This document shows positions 41,136 through 49,432 of a DNA stretch of 57,347 bases, piece by piece (positions within the stretch are counted from its first letter, which is position 1; every line of letters begins with the position of its first letter). The stretch spans positions 1 through 57,347 of the forward strand of contig NZ_JANQKD010000045.1 of the NCBI RefSeq assembly GCF_028281305.1, given 5' to 3'. The notes below the pieces were generated by a model, which saw nothing but the letters and a program-made list of their open reading frames with translations, ran no database searches and was not told the origin of the DNA. The DNA is from Pelagibius sp. (GTDB lineage Bacteria; Pseudomonadota; Alphaproteobacteria; Kiloniellales; Kiloniellaceae). A program made the translations under genes and the position numbers.

Positions 41136-41678
41136 ATGAACGCAAGCGCCCGGCGCAACCAAAGCCCCACCCGCACCATGGTCTTTCGGCTCTTCGCTGC
41201 CGCTGCGGTGGTGACGGCCCTGGCCGCGCCCGCCGCCCCAGCGCTTGCCGCGGGCTGGAGCAGCAACGAAACGACGACCGCCGCGGATAAGGACTATGTC
41301 CAGGCGGAAAAACACATCGAGGCGGGCGACTACGAAAGGGCCATCGCCCACCTGACCAAGGCCGCCGAGCGGCAGCCCAAGAACGCCGACATCTTCAACT
41401 ACCTGGGCTACACGAACCGCAAGCTCGGCAACTACGACGTGGCGCTGACCCACTACCAGCGCGCCCTTTCCCTCGATCCCAGTCACCGCGGTGCCCACGA
41501 GTACCTGGGCGAGCTCTATCTGACCACCGGTGAGATCGAGAAGGCCGAGGCGCAGCTCAGCAAGCTGGACTCGCTCTGCTTCTTCGGCTGCGAGGAGTAC
41601 CGCGTGTTGAAAGCGAAGATCGCCGAATACAAGGAGCGTCAGGCAGCGCTTCCGAATTCGAACAGCAGCGCGAACTGA
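41136..41678 (+). CDS. Secreted TPR-repeat protein
   Basis: A 180-residue exported protein with a Sec signal (LFAAAAVVTALAAPAAPALAA) and three tetratricopeptide repeats from about residue 60: YVQAEKHIEAGDYERAIAHLTKAAERQPKN, ADIFNYLGYTNRKLGNYDVALTHYQRALSLDPSH and the third GAHEYLGELYLTTGEIEKAEAQLSKL (each split here by family consensus). The C-terminal LCFFGCEEYRVLKAKIAEYK is a two-Cys tail seen in an alphaproteobacterial family of unknown role. The gene starts after AAAGGATCTG and is divergent from soeABC. Confidence 0.85.
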   Translation: MNASARRNQSPTRTMVFRLFAAAAVVTALAAPAAPALAAGWSSNETTTAADKDYVQAEKHIEAGDYERAIAHLTKAAERQPKNADIFNYLGYTNRKLGNYDVALTHYQRALSLDPSHRGAHEYLGELYLTTGEIEKAEAQLSKLDSLCFFGCEEYRVLKAKIAEYKERQAALPNSNSSAN

Positions 41679-41706
41679 CGCGCTGGAGAGCTGAGGCGGG
41701 GGCCCG

Positions 41707-41730
41707 CCCCCTCGCCTTCAGGCGGGGTGG
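41707..41730 (-). terminator. GC-rich hairpin between convergent genes
   Basis: A 10-bp stem (41707-41716 against 41721-41730, TTCA loop, one mismatch and one GU) lies between the stop of the TPR gene and that of the xylose dehydrogenase. Neither strand ends in a clear T-run, so it is only a candidate terminator. Confidence 0.35.
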
Positions 41731-41806
41731 TTGCCGTGCGTAGCAGAGCGGCGCCTGCGCCGGCAACCACCCGCACGCCTCTGCACCCTTCCGTCAAAAG
41801 CGCCTG

Positions 41807-42574
41807 TCAAACCCAGCCGCCGTCTGCGACATAGCTCTGGTTGGTAAAGGCGCCGGCATCGTCGGAAGCAAAGAACAGGATCGCCTTGGCGATGTCTTCC
41901 GGATAGAGCTTGCGCTTCAGGCACTGGCTCTTCATCAGATCCTCCTCCGCTTCCGGCGTCAGCCAGAGATCGATCTGGCGCTGCGTCATGATCCAGCCGG
42001 GCACCACGCAGTTGACGCGGATGTTCTTGGGTCCGAGGTCCCGGGCCAAGGCCCGCGTCAGGCCCGCCACTGCCGACTTGGCGGTTGTGTAGCAGGGCAT
42101 CCCGCCCTGCCCGATCATCCAGGATACCGAGCCGACATTGACGATAGCCCCGCCGCCGGCGGCTTCCATGTCCGGGTAGACCGCCTGTGCGGCAAAGAAC
42201 TGATGCTTCAGATTGACGGCGATCCGGTCATCCCAGAATTCCGGAGTGACCTCGTCGATGTCGTGGCGCTGATCGTTGGCCGCGTTGTTGATCAACACCG
42301 TGATGGGGCCGAGCGCCGTCCGGATCTGGCCGATTGCGGCACGCAGCGCCTCGATATCCCTGAGATCGCAGGCCACGAAGAGCGGCTTGTGGTGGCCTGC
42401 CGCCTCCATCCGGCTCACCAGTTCCCCCGCGCAGTCCGCATCGATATCGACAAAGCCGACCTTCGCGCCCTGCTGGCAGAAGTGCTCGACAATCGCCGCA
42501 CCGATGCCGCTGCCGCCACCGGTGACGAAAACGACACGGTCCTTCAGGCTGGGATAGATCGCAGTTCCTGTCAT
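41807..42574 (-). CDS. D-xylose 1-dehydrogenase-like SDR
   Basis: A 255-residue classical short-chain dehydrogenase: cofactor loop TGGGSGIG (18-25), NNAAN near 96, a Ser in VGSVSW (about 149), and catalytic Tyr162 and Lys166 (YTTAK). It resembles Caulobacter XylB, the NAD-dependent D-xylose 1-dehydrogenase of the Weimberg pathway, in both ends (AIYPSLK; NIRVNCVVPGWIMT, then ASDDAGAFTNQSYVADGGW). It lies downstream of a sugar ABC transporter of the xylose type, supporting xylose (or arabinose) oxidation to the lactone. The rest of the pathway is not in the window. Confidence 0.8.
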   Translation of the reverse strand: MTGTAIYPSLKDRVVFVTGGGSGIGAAIVEHFCQQGAKVGFVDIDADCAGELVSRMEAAGHHKPLFVACDLRDIEALRAAIGQIRTALGPITVLINNAANDQRHDIDEVTPEFWDDRIAVNLKHQFFAAQAVYPDMEAAGGGAIVNVGSVSWMIGQGGMPCYTTAKSAVAGLTRALARDLGPKNIRVNCVVPGWIMTQRQIDLWLTPEAEEDLMKSQCLKRKLYPEDIAKAILFFASDDAGAFTNQSYVADGGWV

Positions 42575-42643
42575 CTCGAAGGGTACCTCTGGAATTGGGC
42601 AGGCTTCGTCTGTGGCCGGCCGGCGTACGGCGCAGCGGAGCGG

Positions 42644-43417
42644 TCAGTGACGGGCGGCCATGTCCTCCGGCGTCTCCTCACCCGGCAACTTGCCCAGGAT
42701 GATCATGCCGAGGACCTCGTCCTTGGTGACGCTGGAGGTCTTGCGCGTGCCGACCAGGCGGCCGTTCTTCATCACCGAAACGCGGTCCGAGAGATCGAAG
42801 ACGTCGTGCAGGTCGTGGCTGATGAGAAAGATGCCGATGCCGTCCTTCTTCAACTGCTGGATCAGGTCGGCGACCATGGCGGTCTCCTGCGGCCCCAGCG
42901 CCGCGGTCGGCTCGTCCATGATCAGGATCTTGGCGTTGAAGAGGATGGCCCGGGCGATGGCGACCGATTGGCGCTGCCCGCCCGACATGTTCTTCACCGG
43001 ATCCTTGATGTTGGTGAAGTTGGGATTGAGGCGGTGCAGCACCGCACGCGCCTGGTGTTCCATGGCGTCGTCGTCCAGGGTGCCGAAGGCGGTCATCAGC
43101 TCGCGGCCGAGGAAGAGATTGGCGGGCGCATCCAGATTGTCGGCCAGCGCCAGAGTCTGATAGATGGTCTCGATGCCGAACTTACGCGCGTCGCGCGGCG
43201 TTTCGATGACAGCGCGCTCGCCATTCACGTAGATTTCGCCCCCATCGCAAGGATAGGCCCCCGCAAGCGTCTTGATCAGGGTCGACTTGCCGGCACCGTT
43301 GTGGCCGAGCAGACCGACGACCTCGCCGGGGTAGAGATCGACCGAGACCTCGTCGACCGCCTGAACGCCGCCGAAGCGCTTCGAGATGTTGCGCATCTCC
43401 ACGAGAGGTGTGGTCAT
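42644..43417 (-). CDS. xylG: Sugar ABC transporter ATPase (XylG/FrcA-type)
   Basis: A 257-residue ATPase with one nucleotide-binding domain: Walker [10 protein letters not shown] near 38, signature MSGGQRQS, Walker [16 protein letters not shown], and the H-loop [16 protein letters not shown]. coli XylG has two such domains in about 510 residues; the single-domain form here matches FrcA-type systems of alphaproteobacteria, where two copies are needed per transporter. It starts 12 bp after the permease gene. Xylose is inferred from the neighbouring dehydrogenase and the XylF-like binding protein. Confidence 0.88.
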   Translation of the reverse strand: MTTPLVEMRNISKRFGGVQAVDEVSVDLYPGEVVGLLGHNGAGKSTLIKTLAGAYPCDGGEIYVNGERAVIETPRDARKFGIETIYQTLALADNLDAPANLFLGRELMTAFGTLDDDAMEHQARAVLHRLNPNFTNIKDPVKNMSGGQRQSVAIARAILFNAKILIMDEPTAALGPQETAMVADLIQQLKKDGIGIFLISHDLHDVFDLSDRVSVMKNGRLVGTRKTSSVTKDEVLGMIILGKLPGEETPEDMAARH

Positions 43418-43429
43418 GGCTCTCCCCTC

Positions 43430-44674
43430 CTACCGCCGGCCGCGGTTGTAGACGACGTCGAACCAGACGGCGGCGACCAGAACCAGGCCGATGACAATCT
43501 GGCGGACGGCGCTGGACACACCGAGCAGAACCATACCGTTGTCCAGGCTCTGCATGATCACGGCCCCCAGGATCGCCCCCGGGATTGTGCCGATGCCGCC
43601 GGCCAGCGAGGTGCCGCCGATGACCGCGGCGGCGATCACGTTCAACTCTGCCAGGGTTCCCATCGAATTGGTCCCGGCATTGAGACGCGCCGTGGTGATG
43701 ACAGCGGCGACGGCACAGAGGACACCCATGACCACGAAGATCATCACGGTCGTACGCTTCACGTTGATGCCGGACAGGGCCGCCGCCTCCGGATTGCCGC
43801 CCATGGCAAAGACGTAGCGCCCGAACTTGGTGAAGCGCGACAGGAAGGCCATCACGATGACCACCGTCAGCATGATCAGCACGGGAACCGGAATGCCGCG
43901 GGGAATATCGCTGCGCGGCTTGGTGTAGGCGTTCATCACAAGGACGAAACCGATGATCAGGAACGACCAGACCGCGATCATGGCCAGCTCCGCCCAGAGC
44001 GGCTTCATCGGAAAGCCGTAGCGCGCCCGCTTCGCCCGCGCCTTCAGGCTGAAGAAGGCCACCGCCGCCACGGCGATCAGGCCGAGGGTCCAACTCGCCG
44101 TGGCGCCGATCGAGCCGTCGATCCCGCCGCCGAGCAGTTGATAGGTCGGGTCCAGCGGGGCCACCGTGCGACCGTCGGTGATCATGAAGGCGGCGCCACG
44201 GAACATCAGCAGCCCGCCCAGGGTGACGACGAAGGCCGGAACGCCGCCGAAGGCGACCCAGGATCCCTGCCAGATGCCGACCAGAACGCCCAGGAAGACG
44301 CCGAGCAGGATAGTCAGCGGCCAGTTCCATGCTGCGCCCAAGGGGAAAACCTCGACCTGCAGGAAGGCGATGCACATGCCAAGGAAGCCGAGCACCGAAC
44401 CGACGGAGAGATCGATGTGGCGGGCGACGATGACCAGGACCATGCCGGTTGCCATGACGCCGACGACCGAGCTTTGGACCGCAAGGTTGTAGAGGTTGCG
44501 TGGCGTCAGGAAGATCCCCCCCGTCATCAGGTTGAGGATGATCCAGATCGCGATGAGCGCCCCCAGCATTGCCAGAAGGCGGGTGTCGAGCCCGGTAAGC
44601 CGTGAGAACTGCTCCATGGCCGACAGCCGGGGAGCCGTCCCCAGGGGCGCATTGACGTCAGCGTCGCTAGCCAT
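43430..44674 (-). CDS. xylH: Sugar ABC transporter permease (XylH-type)
   Basis: A 414-residue membrane protein of the ribose/xylose (CUT2) permease family with about ten helices. Recognisable are FLTPRNLYNLAVQSSVVGVMATGMVLVIVARHIDLSVGSVLGF, the DLSVG motif and the long GGxPAFVVTLGGLL segment, and near the C-terminus GGTSLAGGIGTIPGAILGAVIM. The extra loop about 130-230 is longer than in RbsC and is usual for XylH. It sits between the ATPase and the binding protein genes. Confidence 0.9.
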   Translation of the reverse strand: MASDADVNAPLGTAPRLSAMEQFSRLTGLDTRLLAMLGALIAIWIILNLMTGGIFLTPRNLYNLAVQSSVVGVMATGMVLVIVARHIDLSVGSVLGFLGMCIAFLQVEVFPLGAAWNWPLTILLGVFLGVLVGIWQGSWVAFGGVPAFVVTLGGLLMFRGAAFMITDGRTVAPLDPTYQLLGGGIDGSIGATASWTLGLIAVAAVAFFSLKARAKRARYGFPMKPLWAELAMIAVWSFLIIGFVLVMNAYTKPRSDIPRGIPVPVLIMLTVVIVMAFLSRFTKFGRYVFAMGGNPEAAALSGINVKRTTVMIFVVMGVLCAVAAVITTARLNAGTNSMGTLAELNVIAAAVIGGTSLAGGIGTIPGAILGAVIMQSLDNGMVLLGVSSAVRQIVIGLVLVAAVWFDVVYNRGRR

Positions 44675-44808
44675 TCGATTTTCCAGTCAGCCAGCGCCGC
44701 GGCCCGCCCATCGCTGAACGGCGCGCGGCCCTGACCCTTCCCTTGCTGGGCGGGCGCCCGATTTCCGCCTGGAGAGGCCGCCCGCCCTTGCTTTGCTGTG
44801 AGACCGCG

Positions 44809-45858
44809 CTACTTGCAGGCGGCCGGCGCAGAGGACGCGTCCACGCCCTGGCAGACGACGTTCTTACCGACCCAGCCGGCGTCGATCACCACGTTGAGGT
44901 TCTCAGACGTGATGGGGATCGGACTCAGGAAGATGGCATCCATGGTGACACCCCTGGGACCGTCGCTCCACTTGGTCGCGCCGGGCACCTGATCGGCCGC
45001 CGTCCCCTTTGCCAGTTCGACCGCGATGGCGGCTGCGGCCTTGCCAAGCTCGCGCGCATCCTTCCAGACGCTCACGGTCTGCAGACCCTTGGCGACGCGG
45101 TTGAGCGCTGCATGGTCGCCGTCCTGCCCCGAAACCGGCAGGCCTTCCATCCCCTGCGCCGTCAGGGCGGCAACCACGCCGCCGGCGGTCCCGTCGTTGG
45201 AGGCGACCACTGCATCCACCTTGTTGTCGTTGGCGGTCAGGATCTGCTCCATGTTTTTCTGGGCGTTCTCCGGCAGCCAGGCATCGGTGTACTGCTCGCC
45301 GACCACCTTTATGTCGCCGGACTGGATGGCGGCATCCAGCACCTCAAGCTGACCGGAATGGAGGAAATCGGCGTTGGGATCAGCGGACGAGCCCTTGATG
45401 AAGACGTAGTTGCCCTTGGGCTGAACCTTGAAGACTTCGCGTGCCTGGATGCGGCCGACCTCTTTGTTGTCGAAGGTCAGATAGAAGACGCCGGGAACCT
45501 CGATCAGGCGGTCGTAACCGACCACCGGAATTCCCTCGGCGCTGGCCTTGCTGATCCCCGGGACAACCGCCGAGGCATCCTGCGCCAGGACGATGAGCGC
45601 CGTGGCGCCACGGGCGATCAGGCCCTCGATGTCGGCGATCTGCTTCTCGTTAGAGGATTGGGCGTCGGCGCTGATATAGGTCGCGCCCAGACGCTCCAGC
45701 TCGGCCTTCATGGCCGCTTCATCGGTTTTCCAGCGCTCTTCCTGGAAGTTCGACCAGCTGACACCGACGACGGTCTGCGCCGTCGCAACACCGGCGGCCG
45801 CAGCAATCAATCCCACCGCCATCACGCCGGCGGCCAGTCCATGAACCACGCGTTTCAT
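44809..45858 (-). CDS. xylF: Xylose-type periplasmic binding protein
   Basis: A 349-residue periplasmic receptor with a signal peptide ([24 protein letters not shown]). ATG at 45858, after GGGAGGAAC, is preferred to an in-frame upstream Met. The mature part begins [21 protein letters not shown] and contains [27 protein letters not shown] and [10 protein letters not shown], matching XylF more than RbsB. In XylF the [10 protein letters not shown] stretch contacts the sugar. It is the first gene of the operon xylFHG-dehydrogenase; a candidate promoter lies about 80-105 bp upstream. Confidence 0.88.
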   Translation of the reverse strand: MKRVVHGLAAGVMAVGLIAAAAGVATAQTVVGVSWSNFQEERWKTDEAAMKAELERLGATYISADAQSSNEKQIADIEGLIARGATALIVLAQDASAVVPGISKASAEGIPVVGYDRLIEVPGVFYLTFDNKEVGRIQAREVFKVQPKGNYVFIKGSSADPNADFLHSGQLEVLDAAIQSGDIKVVGEQYTDAWLPENAQKNMEQILTANDNKVDAVVASNDGTAGGVVAALTAQGMEGLPVSGQDGDHAALNRVAKGLQTVSVWKDARELGKAAAAIAVELAKGTAADQVPGATKWSDGPRGVTMDAIFLSPIPITSENLNVVIDAGWVGKNVVCQGVDASSAPAACK

Positions 45859-45935
45859 GAGTTCCTCCCTGTTGGTCCACCGCAGGGTCATCCCGCAGCG
45901 CCTGCTCGTTCCAACGAATCTTGTTCTCTCAGCCC

Positions 45936-45964
45936 ATATTTGACGTACGTACCCGCTCTGTCAA
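45936..45964 (-). promoter_or_regulatory. Candidate promoter and operator of the xyl operon
   Basis: On the minus strand TTGACA (45959-45964) and a weak -10 AAATAT (45936-45941) are separated by exactly 17 bp, with the palindrome GTACGTAC between them. The plus-strand arms TTGAC and GTCAA form an inverted repeat around the same spacer. It reads toward xylF. A repressor site is inferred. Confidence 0.4.
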
Positions 45965-46015
45965 TAAGCTGTTTTCCTCAGGAAGCGGGAAAGCCGTTAT
46001 GCAGATTTGATGGAA

Positions 46016-47770
46016 TCACCTCATTGCGGTTGATTGCTCTGCGATCCAGCGCCGCACCTGCTGCACTTCCGTGACGCGATCGCCCACCGCGTCGTTGCGC
46101 ACCACCGCGACGAAGCGGTCCGGGGAAACCGGCAGCCAGGCCCCCCACCCGCCGTGCGGCCAGCGGACCCGCACCTCGGCGGCTTCGGCATCGCCCAATC
46201 CGAAATGATGCCAGCCGAGACCGCCGCTGGCGTGACCCCCGCCGACGAAGACCTCCCGGCGCTGCACACGTCCGGCGGAACGCAGCTCGATCCAGGCGCC
46301 GACCGCATCGCGGTTGCCGCCGTCCTGGCGCAGGCGCAGACCCAGCCAGTGGCCCTCCGCGCCTGCCTGCTCGGCATCTGCCCTCAGGCCGAGATTGCGC
46401 CAGACCTGGGCCGGTTGCTTGCGGTTCACCACCACCACGTCCAGCAGGCCATCGGCGTTGAGGTCCACGACCGCCGCGCCCCGTCCGCGCGCACCGCTAT
46501 CCAGCCCTGCCAGACCGCCGGCTTCGACGAAACGCCCGTCGGGCAGGCCGAGCAGCAGGTTGTTGGGGTCATCCAGGGCAAAGTTCTCCATCGCCTCGAT
46601 GTTGCCCTTGGCGACGAAGAGGTCGGCCAGGGTGTCGTTGTTCACGTCCTGGAACTCGGCATGCCAGGCGGTCGAAGGCTTGCTTTGGTCGCCCTGGTAG
46701 GGCCGGTGCGCGGTCACGCCCCGGGCAAAGGCGATATCGCGGTAGGCCGGTCTCTGCACCGCACCCGCGCCCGCCGGTTCAAGCGTGCGCAGCTTGTTGT
46801 CGGCCATGGAGGTCAGGAAGTAGTCGGGCAGACCGTCGCCGGTGACATCATGGCTCGCAATACCCATGCCCCAGACCTCCAGCCTCGCCCAGCCTTCGTC
46901 GCGGGTAAAGAGCCGCGGCGGGCCGCCCGGCGGAACCTGCCAGAGCTGTTCTTCGCCGCCGCGGTAGTATTCCCGGTCGTTGCTGACCCTGAGGTCGGAG
47001 GCACCGTCGCCGTCCCAGTCCGTGAACAGGACGGAGAGCGCACAGTGACCCGGCGCCAGGGCGATCGGCGCGGCAAAGGCGCGATCGTCACCGGCGGGGC
47101 GGTGCAACGCGTTGTCGAAGCAGGTGCCCCAGGGCGCGCCGGGCTGCTCCAGATCGATGTAGTTGCCGATGGCGAGGCTCGGCCAGTCCGCCCCTTCTTC
47201 CCAAGTTGCGGAAAGCGCGGTGGACCAGGCATTGCCGCCGTCAAAGCCCCAGATCTCGTTGGCGCGCTCGAAGCGGCAGTCCCCGAGGCCACGGAAGAGA
47301 ATGTTCTCGCCGAACCGCAGCACGGCCAGATCCTGGTGAGCGTCGCCGTCGATATCCAGGGCGTAGGCGCCGGTGACGGCGTCCAGTACCAGCGGTGACT
47401 CCGCCACCGCCTCAAAGGCCAAGGGGCCGCCTGGGGTGCCGCGGTTCCGCAGCAGCTTGGCCGGCGCGGCCCCTCCGGCAAGGTAAAGGTCGGTCATGCC
47501 GTTGTCGTCGCAGTCGAGATGGGCCAGCCCACCGCCGACGACATACCTGCGCTCACCCAGATAGCTGTGGTTCAGGCCGCTTTGCCGGGTTTCCTCGGCG
47601 AAGCGCGGCACCGGGACCGCAAGACCAGCCGCAGCATCGCCGGCGAGCCCCGTTGCCGCTTCCTGCGAAGAGCGTTGTTCCTGAGAGGCGTCGGGCGGCT
47701 GGGCGCAACCGAAGAGCAGAAGGCAGAGCGCCAGCATCTTGCCGCAGCGCCATGCCCGCTCCCGCTGCAT
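46016..47770 (-). CDS. CRTAC1 family VCBS-repeat lipoprotein
   Basis: A 584-residue exported protein. The start at 47770 gives a lipoprotein signal (MLALCLLLFGCAQ), with Cys at the lipobox. The body contains VCBS/FG-GAP-like calcium-binding loops: LDCDDNGMTDLYLAGG, LDIDGDAHQDLAVL, TDWDGDGASDLRVSND, HDVTGDGLPDYFL, QDVNNDTLADLFVAKGN and VDLNADGLLDVVVVN. It ends with an ASPIC/UnbV-type domain (GHWLGLRLRQDGGNRDAVGAWI, then GGGHASGGLGWHHFGLG). Such proteins are predicted beta-propellers bound to the envelope; their function is not known. It follows a pentapeptide-repeat gene after 16 bp. Confidence 0.85.
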   Translation of the reverse strand: MQRERAWRCGKMLALCLLLFGCAQPPDASQEQRSSQEAATGLAGDAAAGLAVPVPRFAEETRQSGLNHSYLGERRYVVGGGLAHLDCDDNGMTDLYLAGGAAPAKLLRNRGTPGGPLAFEAVAESPLVLDAVTGAYALDIDGDAHQDLAVLRFGENILFRGLGDCRFERANEIWGFDGGNAWSTALSATWEEGADWPSLAIGNYIDLEQPGAPWGTCFDNALHRPAGDDRAFAAPIALAPGHCALSVLFTDWDGDGASDLRVSNDREYYRGGEEQLWQVPPGGPPRLFTRDEGWARLEVWGMGIASHDVTGDGLPDYFLTSMADNKLRTLEPAGAGAVQRPAYRDIAFARGVTAHRPYQGDQSKPSTAWHAEFQDVNNDTLADLFVAKGNIEAMENFALDDPNNLLLGLPDGRFVEAGGLAGLDSGARGRGAAVVDLNADGLLDVVVVNRKQPAQVWRNLGLRADAEQAGAEGHWLGLRLRQDGGNRDAVGAWIELRSAGRVQRREVFVGGGHASGGLGWHHFGLGDAEAAEVRVRWPHGGWGAWLPVSPDRFVAVVRNDAVGDRVTEVQQVRRWIAEQSTAMR

Positions 47771-47786
47771 CGCTTCCACCCGCCCC

Positions 47787-48482
47787 TCAGTCGTCCGAGC
47801 AGGGCCAGTTTGACGGGCGCACGAGGCCGGCCGGCAGAACCGTCGCGTCGTCGCCGCAGGCAACGTCCAACTGATGTTGCTCCAGGCCCGTGATCTCCGA
47901 AAGGTCTGCCCCTTCAAAACGGGTAAGGTAGGTGTAGGCCCCGCTAAAGTTGCTGCCGGCAAGGCGCGCGCCCTTGAAGATCGCCCGTGCGATCTCCGCG
48001 CGGCTGAGATCTGCCCCCTCCATGTTCGCGTCCGAGAGGATGGAGCGTCCGAATTCGACCTTGACCATGACCGCACCGGAGAAGTCCGCTCCCGTGAAAT
48101 CGGCGCGCGCCATCTCGGCCTTGGTCATGTCAACGCCGACCAGCCTCGCCTTGCGGAAATTGGCGCGGTCGGCGTTCGTCTTGATCATGCGTGCCTCACT
48201 CAGGTCGGCCCCCTCCAGCCGCGCCTTGGAGAACTCCGCCTCGCTCAGATCGGCTTTCACAAAGCGCACGCTCTTGAGGTCGCTGCGGCTGAAGTCTGTG
48301 TAGCCGAACCTGCCGTTGCTGAGATCCTGGCCGGTCAGGTTCAGCCGGCGTTTCTCGCACTTCGTCCAGTCTACGCCGGCCCGGGGCGGGTCGGCGCAGG
48401 CCGCCTCCGCCAAGGGCACGCCCCAGACAACACTGAGCGCAAACGCGACAAAGAAGATCGGTCGTCCAAAAAGCGCAGCCAT
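47787..48482 (-). CDS. Exported pentapeptide-repeat protein
   Basis: A 231-residue protein with a signal peptide (MAALFGRPIFFVAFALSVVWGVPLAEA); the ATG at 48482 follows AGGAAG. From about residue 50 to 190 it is built of A(D/N)(L/F)xx repeats such as ADLSE, ANFRK, ADFTG, ADLSR, SNFSG, forming a right-handed quadrilateral helix. A C-terminal disulfide-like tail (VACGDDATVLPAGL...WPC) is shared by an alphaproteobacterial subfamily. It is 16 bp upstream of the CRTAC1 gene on the same strand, so both are probably produced together. The binding partner is unknown. Confidence 0.88.
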   Translation of the reverse strand: MAALFGRPIFFVAFALSVVWGVPLAEAACADPPRAGVDWTKCEKRRLNLTGQDLSNGRFGYTDFSRSDLKSVRFVKADLSEAEFSKARLEGADLSEARMIKTNADRANFRKARLVGVDMTKAEMARADFTGADFSGAVMVKVEFGRSILSDANMEGADLSRAEIARAIFKGARLAGSNFSGAYTYLTRFEGADLSEITGLEQHQLDVACGDDATVLPAGLVRPSNWPCSDD

Positions 48483-48572
48483 TTGGGTCTTCCTGACAAG
48501 TGAATCCGTGGACCTTGTACAACCCAATCGTAGCGAAGCCACAAGGCCTTGAAAAGCAATGGAAGATCCTCG

Positions 48573-49409
48573 CTACAGGCGATAGGCCCGCACCGCGTTG
48601 CCGCCGAAGACCGCAGCCTTGTCGGCCTCGCTGAGATCCGCCAAAAGCCCCTGCGCTGCCGTCCACCAGTCGTCGTAACTGGCGGTCAACGTCAAGACGG
48701 GCCAGTCGCTGCCCCAGATCAGGCGCTCGGGGCCGAAAACCTCCAACAGGTGCTCGACATAGGGACGCAGCCCCGCCGGCGTCCAGCCCGGCCCCGCCTC
48801 GGTGATCAGGCCGGACAACTTGCAGAAGGCAGCCGTATCCCGCGCCACAGCGGCCATCTGCGCGGCCCAGTCGGTAAAGTGCCCGGCCTCGATCTCCGGC
48901 TTTGCGCCGTGGCAGATCACCGCGCGCAGGTCCGGGTGGCGGCCGAGCAGCGTCAAGAGGTTTGGCAGATGGGTCGGCCGCACCAGGCAATCGAAGGTCA
49001 GATCCTTACGCACCAGGACCTCGAAAGCCGGGGTCAAGGCGTCGCCCAGCATCCAGTCCGGGTCCGCGATGTCATGGATCATCGGCCGCACGCCCTTGAA
49101 GGCCGGGTCGGCAGCAAGGTCTTCGAGACTGTCCTCCGCCGCAGCCTCGTCCATCGCCACCCAACCGACGACGCCGGCCACCTGCGGCATCGCTGCCGCC
49201 TGCTGCAGCAGGAAGCGACTCTCGGCGACCGTCGCGGCAGCCTGGACCAGCACGACCCGGTCCACCCCGGCGCCAGCAAGCAGGGGCCGCAGGTCCCCCG
49301 CCGCAAAGTCGCGCCGGATCGGCGCCAGGGCCTCGGTTCCCGGACCGATCATCCAGTCGTAATCCCCGCGGGCGATCTGCCAGAGGTGGACGTGGCTGTC
49401 GACAATCAT
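48573..49409 (-). CDS. COG3618-type amidohydrolase (sugar lactonase-like)
   Basis: A 278-residue TIM-barrel metal-dependent hydrolase. The N-terminus DSHVHLW carries the D-x-H-x-H-like metal motif (His6, His8), VGWVAMDEA follows, then a His in AVICHGAKP, and the C-terminal GSDWPV Asp. COG3618 includes L-fucono-1,5-lactonase and L-rhamnono-gamma-lactonase. Its gene lies 23 bp downstream of an aldose dehydrogenase-type aldo/keto reductase, which would produce such a lactone, so opening of a sugar lactone is likely. Fucose is the leading substrate but others are possible. Confidence 0.82.
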   Translation of the reverse strand: MIVDSHVHLWQIARGDYDWMIGPGTEALAPIRRDFAAGDLRPLLAGAGVDRVVLVQAAATVAESRFLLQQAAAMPQVAGVVGWVAMDEAAAEDSLEDLAADPAFKGVRPMIHDIADPDWMLGDALTPAFEVLVRKDLTFDCLVRPTHLPNLLTLLGRHPDLRAVICHGAKPEIEAGHFTDWAAQMAAVARDTAAFCKLSGLITEAGPGWTPAGLRPYVEHLLEVFGPERLIWGSDWPVLTLTASYDDWWTAAQGLLADLSEADKAAVFGGNAVRAYRL

Positions 49410-49432
49410 GGCGGTCTCTCAACTTCCTACGG

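Noticed and set aside
42203..44605. Plus-strand frame of 800 codons opposite xylG and xylH
   Set aside because: Histidine- and aspartate-rich shadow with no homology signal; the ABC genes are certain.
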